The notes under the pieces were generated by a model that ran no database searches, was not told the DNA's origin, and saw nothing but the letters and a program-made list of their open reading frames with translations. Made by a program: the position numbers and the translations under genes. Below are positions 5,379-7,995 of a stretch of DNA of 7,995 nucleotides, piece after piece (the first letter of the stretch is position 1; the number at the start of each line of letters is the position of its first letter). This DNA comes from Pseudomonadota bacterium (GTDB lineage Bacteria > Pseudomonadota > Alphaproteobacteria > Rhizobiales > Xanthobacteraceae), in assembly GCA_023405565.1 (NCBI GenBank), contig JAEXXW010000025.1, forward strand, positions 1-7,995, given 5' to 3'.

Positions 5379-7583
5379 ATGACCATTTTCAAGCTGGAAA
5401 CCGACAGCGACGGCATCGCGCTCGTGACATGGGATGCGCCGGACCGATCGATGAATGTCATCGACATTGCGACCATCATCGAACTGTCGGGCATCGTCGA
5501 GAAGACGACCGCCGATGACAGCATCAAGGGCGTGGTTATCACGTCCGGCAAGGATACGTTCTGTGCCGGCGCCGATCTTGCGCTGCTCAACAACTTGTCG
5601 ATGACCTTCGCTCAGATGGTGAGGTCGGAGGGCGAAGAGGCTGCGGCCAAGCGGCTGTTCGAGGAAAGCCGCAAGCTGTCGCAGCTCTATCGGCGCATCG
5701 AAACCTGCGGCAAGCCGTGGGTTGCCGCGCTCAACGGCACGGCGCTCGGCGGCGGCTTCGAACTGGCGCTTGCCTGCCATCATCGCATTGCGACTGACAA
5801 CGACAAGACGCGGCTTGGCTTGCCGGAAATCAAGGTCGGCCTGTTTCCCGGTGCGGGCGGCACGACGCGCATCTCGCGCATGATGATGCCGGCCGATGCG
5901 CTGCAATATCTGCTCAAAGGCGATCAGCTTAAAGTTTCCCGCGCCAAGGGCATGAAGTTGATCGACAATGTCGTGCCGGCGGCTGATCTCATCACGGCGG
6001 CGAAGGACTGGATCAAGGCCGGCGGCAAGGCGCAGGCGCCGTGGGACGTGAAGGGCTTCAAGAATCCGGGCGGCCTTGTCTGGTCGAAGGCCGGGATGAT
6101 GACCTTCATGCCGGCCAATGCGATCTATCGCCGCGAAACCTATGACAATTATCCTGCTGCGCGCGCCGTCTTGCAGGTAGTGTTCGACGGCTTGCAGCTT
6201 CCGTTCGATCTCGCTCTTCAGGTCGAGTCGCGCCACTTCGCGCATATCCTGCGTTCGAAGGAAGCGGCGGCGATGATCCGCACGCTGTTCGTCTCCATGG
6301 GCGAATTGAACAAGGGCGCGCGCCGTCCCGCCAATGTGCCGCAGACCAAATTGCAGAAGATCGGCATCATCGGTGCCGGCTTCATGGGCGCGAGCATCGC
6401 CTATGTCAGCGCGAATGCCGGGCTCGATGTCGTGCTGATCGACCGCGATCAGGAATCGGCCGACAAGGGCAAGGCGCATTCGCACAAGCTGATGACTGAT
6501 CAGATCAACAAGGGGCGCGCGAATGCTGCGGCCCGCGATGCCTTGCTCGCGCGCATTACGCCGACGGCCGATTACGAGGCGCTGAAGGGCTGCGATCTCG
6601 TCATCGAAGCGGTGTTTGAGGATCGCAAGGTGAAGGCGGAGACGATCGCCAAGGCGCAGGCCGTGGTGCCGGATGTCATCTTCGGCTCGAACACCTCGAC
6701 GCTGCCGATCACCTCGCTGGCGGAGACGGCGAAGGACCCATCCCGCTTTATTGGCATTCATTTCTTCTCGCCGGTCGAGAAGATGATGCTGGTCGAGATC
6801 ATCATGGGCAAACAGACCGGCGACGACGCTTTGGCGATGGCGCTCGATTTCGTGCGCGCAATCAAGAAGACGCCGATCGTGGTCAACGACTCGCGCGGCT
6901 TCTACACATCGCGCGTGGTCGGCACCTATATCCGCGAAGGTCATCTGATGCTGATCGAAGGCGTGCCGGCGGCGATGATCGAGAATGTCGGCCGCATGGC
7001 CGGCATGCCGGTGGGTCCGCTGTCGCTCAATGACGAAGTGGCGGTCGATCTCGCCTGGAAGATTCTCAAGGCCACCGAAGCAGACCTTGGCAAGGACGCC
7101 GTCGATGCACGCCAGAAGGTGCTGCTGTCGGACATGGTCGAGAAATACGGACGTCTGGGTCGCAAGAATGGCAAAGGCTTCTACGATTATCCCGAGAAGG
7201 GTCAGAAGAAGCTGTGGCCGGGTCTTGTCGAGTTGCAGATGAAGGCGCTCGATCCCGACACGATCGATGTCGATGAACTGAAAGAACGCCTGCTGGTCAT
7301 CCAGGCACTGGAGACGGCGCGCTGCTTCGAGCAACGTGTGCTGACCGATGTGCGCGAGGCCGATGTCGGCTCGATCCTCGGCTTCGGCTTCGCGCCGTTC
7401 ACCGGCGGGACGCTGTCCTATATCGACTTCATGGGTGTGAAGAATTTCGTCGCCCTGTGCGAGCGGCTGGAGAAGACATACGGCTCGCGCTTCAAGCCGA
7501 GTACATTACTGCTCGATCTCGCCGCCAGGGGCGAGACGTTTTATGGACGCTTTGCCGGCGGCGGAAAGAAAGCGGCTGCCTGA
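5379..7583 (+). CDS. fadB: Fused enoyl-CoA hydratase / 3-hydroxyacyl-CoA dehydrogenase (FadB/FadJ-type alpha subunit)
   Basis: The 734-residue protein carries two enzyme domains and supplies the hydration and NAD-dependent oxidation steps of beta-oxidation. The crotonase domain (about 1-205) has an oxyanion-hole segment FCAGADL (61-67), NGTALGGGFELAL (119-131) with catalytic E128, and LPEIKVGLFPGAGG (148-161) with catalytic E150. After a linker, the dehydrogenase NAD site is GIIGAGFMG (329-337). The catalytic dyad is H461 (IHFFSP) and E473 (LVEI), 12 apart as in known enzymes, and S440 lies in SNTST. Two C-terminal helical repeats follow (about 503-603, ending GKGFYDYPE, and 625-725). The residue usually Asn in monofunctional dehydrogenases is S511 (GFYTSRV), a variant seen in some multifunctional lineages. 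FadA and FadB products normally form an alpha2beta2 complex; the adjacent thiolase is the likely partner. The ribosome-binding site before ATG 5379 is weak (CGGGG at 5370-5373). Confidence 0.93.
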   Translation: MTIFKLETDSDGIALVTWDAPDRSMNVIDIATIIELSGIVEKTTADDSIKGVVITSGKDTFCAGADLALLNNLSMTFAQMVRSEGEEAAAKRLFEESRKLSQLYRRIETCGKPWVAALNGTALGGGFELALACHHRIATDNDKTRLGLPEIKVGLFPGAGGTTRISRMMMPADALQYLLKGDQLKVSRAKGMKLIDNVVPAADLITAAKDWIKAGGKAQAPWDVKGFKNPGGLVWSKAGMMTFMPANAIYRRETYDNYPAARAVLQVVFDGLQLPFDLALQVESRHFAHILRSKEAAAMIRTLFVSMGELNKGARRPANVPQTKLQKIGIIGAGFMGASIAYVSANAGLDVVLIDRDQESADKGKAHSHKLMTDQINKGRANAAARDALLARITPTADYEALKGCDLVIEAVFEDRKVKAETIAKAQAVVPDVIFGSNTSTLPITSLAETAKDPSRFIGIHFFSPVEKMMLVEIIMGKQTGDDALAMALDFVRAIKKTPIVVNDSRGFYTSRVVGTYIREGHLMLIEGVPAAMIENVGRMAGMPVGPLSLNDEVAVDLAWKILKATEADLGKDAVDARQKVLLSDMVEKYGRLGRKNGKGFYDYPEKGQKKLWPGLVELQMKALDPDTIDVDELKERLLVIQALETARCFEQRVLTDVREADVGSILGFGFAPFTGGTLSYIDFMGVKNFVALCERLEKTYGSRFKPSTLLLDLAARGETFYGRFAGGGKKAAA

Positions 7584-7584
7584 T

Positions 7585-7615
7585 CTTCACCCTCCCCACA
7601 AGGGGGAGGGTGAAG
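7585..7615. terminator. 13-bp perfect hairpin between convergent fadB and mscL
   Basis: CTTCACCCTCCCC (7585-7597) pairs without mismatch with GGGGAGGGTGAAG (7603-7615) around the loop ACAAG. It begins one base after the fadB-type stop codon and lies 11 bases past the mscL stop on the other strand. Placement between convergent genes suggests a bidirectional terminator or mRNA 3'-end stabiliser. No T-tract follows on either strand, so it is not a classical intrinsic terminator. It shares stem composition and loop ending with the hairpin at 4090-4112. Confidence 0.6.
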
Positions 7616-7626
7616 TGCGTGCTGGT

Positions 7627-7995
7627 CTAGCTTTTCTTCGCCGCCAGCAGGTCGCGGATCTCTTCCAGCAGCTTTTCTTCCCGCGGAGGCTCGGCCGGCT
7701 TCGCGGGGGTTTCAGCGGCGACCTTGCGGCGGAGGATATTGATACCCTTGACCACGAAGAACAGCGCGCCGGCCACGATCAGGAAGTTGATGGCGATGGT
7801 CAGAAAGCTTCCCCAGGCGATAACGGCGCCCTGCTTCTTGGCATCGGCCAGGTTGCTGGCGGTCACGTCCTTGGACAGGGCGATGAAGTAATTGGAGAAA
7901 TCCAGGCCGCCGATGGCGCCGAAGATCGGCATGATCATGTCGCCGACCAGCGACTCGACGATCCGGCCGAAGGCCGCGCCGATGATCACGCCGAT
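7627..7995 (-). CDS. mscL: Large-conductance mechanosensitive channel MscL, N-terminus cut off by the window edge
   Basis: The visible 122 residues are the bulk of MscL, a homo-oligomeric inner-membrane channel that opens under membrane tension to release solutes during hypo-osmotic shock. The first transmembrane helix is partly present: [20 protein letters not shown] leads into [10 protein letters not shown], a highly conserved pore-lining segment. The periplasmic loop ([12 protein letters not shown] and following) is next. The second helix is in [20 protein letters not shown], followed by a cytoplasmic Lys/Pro/Glu-rich tail ending in an amphipathic helix ([16 protein letters not shown]), as expected for the C-terminal bundle. 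The frame is open through base 7995, so roughly 17-20 N-terminal residues (usually containing FKEFA and NVVDLAVG) lie outside. A GTG at 7987-7989 is an internal valine codon, not the start. The gene converges on the fadB-type gene, and no sign of damage is seen. Confidence 0.96.
   Translation of the reverse strand: MGVIIGAAFGRIVESLVGDMIMPIFGAIGGLDFSNYFIALSKDVTASNLADAKKQGAVIAWGSFLTIAINFLIVAGALFFVVKGINILRRKVAAETPAKPAEPPREEKLLEEIRDLLAAKKS

Noticed and set aside
5349..7334. A 661-codon minus-strand open frame opposite the fadB-type gene
   Set aside because: It lies antisense to a clear two-domain enzyme. Its composition is rich in Arg, His, Asp and Gln without any recognisable domain, as expected from the complement of GC-biased codons.
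7585..7615. Classical rho-independent terminator
   Set aside because: The stem is excellent, but neither side has the run of T residues needed for the standard mechanism, so it is kept only as a hairpin with possible termination or stabilising function.

Overview
This window looks like ordinary chromosome from a GC-rich alphaproteobacterium, most likely the Bradyrhizobium/Rhodopseudomonas/Afipia group. That placement is an inference from the protein flavour (PP_4765-type flavoprotein, compact Uup, adjacent thiolase and FadB-type genes), strong GC bias at third codon positions with long antisense open frames, and small GC-rich palindromic repeats in the gaps. No RNA gene, insertion sequence, CRISPR array or prophage gene was recognised.

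Left part (1-2143). A minus-strand gene runs off the left edge; only its first 45 codons are present, and they encode an export signal followed by the start of a caspase-like fold. A 230-base divergent gap with a small palindrome and a direct repeat separates it from a plus-strand pair: an FAD-dependent flavoprotein of the BaiN/HI0933 superfamily and a YqaA-type (DedA/SNARE-associated) membrane protein. The pair overlaps by GTGA and is probably translationally coupled. The gap after the pair holds two inverted REP-like hairpin units, each starting with GTAG, resembling a BIME.

Middle (2144-4134). A minus-strand ABC-F ATPase of the Uup type, with its C-terminal coiled coil, converges on the flavoprotein/yqaA pair. 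Its start faces the next operon across a 182-base divergent gap.

Right part (4135-7995). A two-gene plus-strand operon encodes a thiolase (FadA-type) and a fused enoyl-CoA hydratase/3-hydroxyacyl-CoA dehydrogenase (FadB-type). Together they supply the last three steps of a fatty-acid beta-oxidation cycle. Two related C-rich/G-rich hairpins bracket this operon, one in the leader and one after the stop. The window closes with most of a convergent mscL gene, truncated at its N-terminus by the right edge.

I found no convincing new multi-gene system. The parts most worth a second look are the paired REP-like element, the hairpins bracketing the operon, and the secreted caspase-like protein at the edge.
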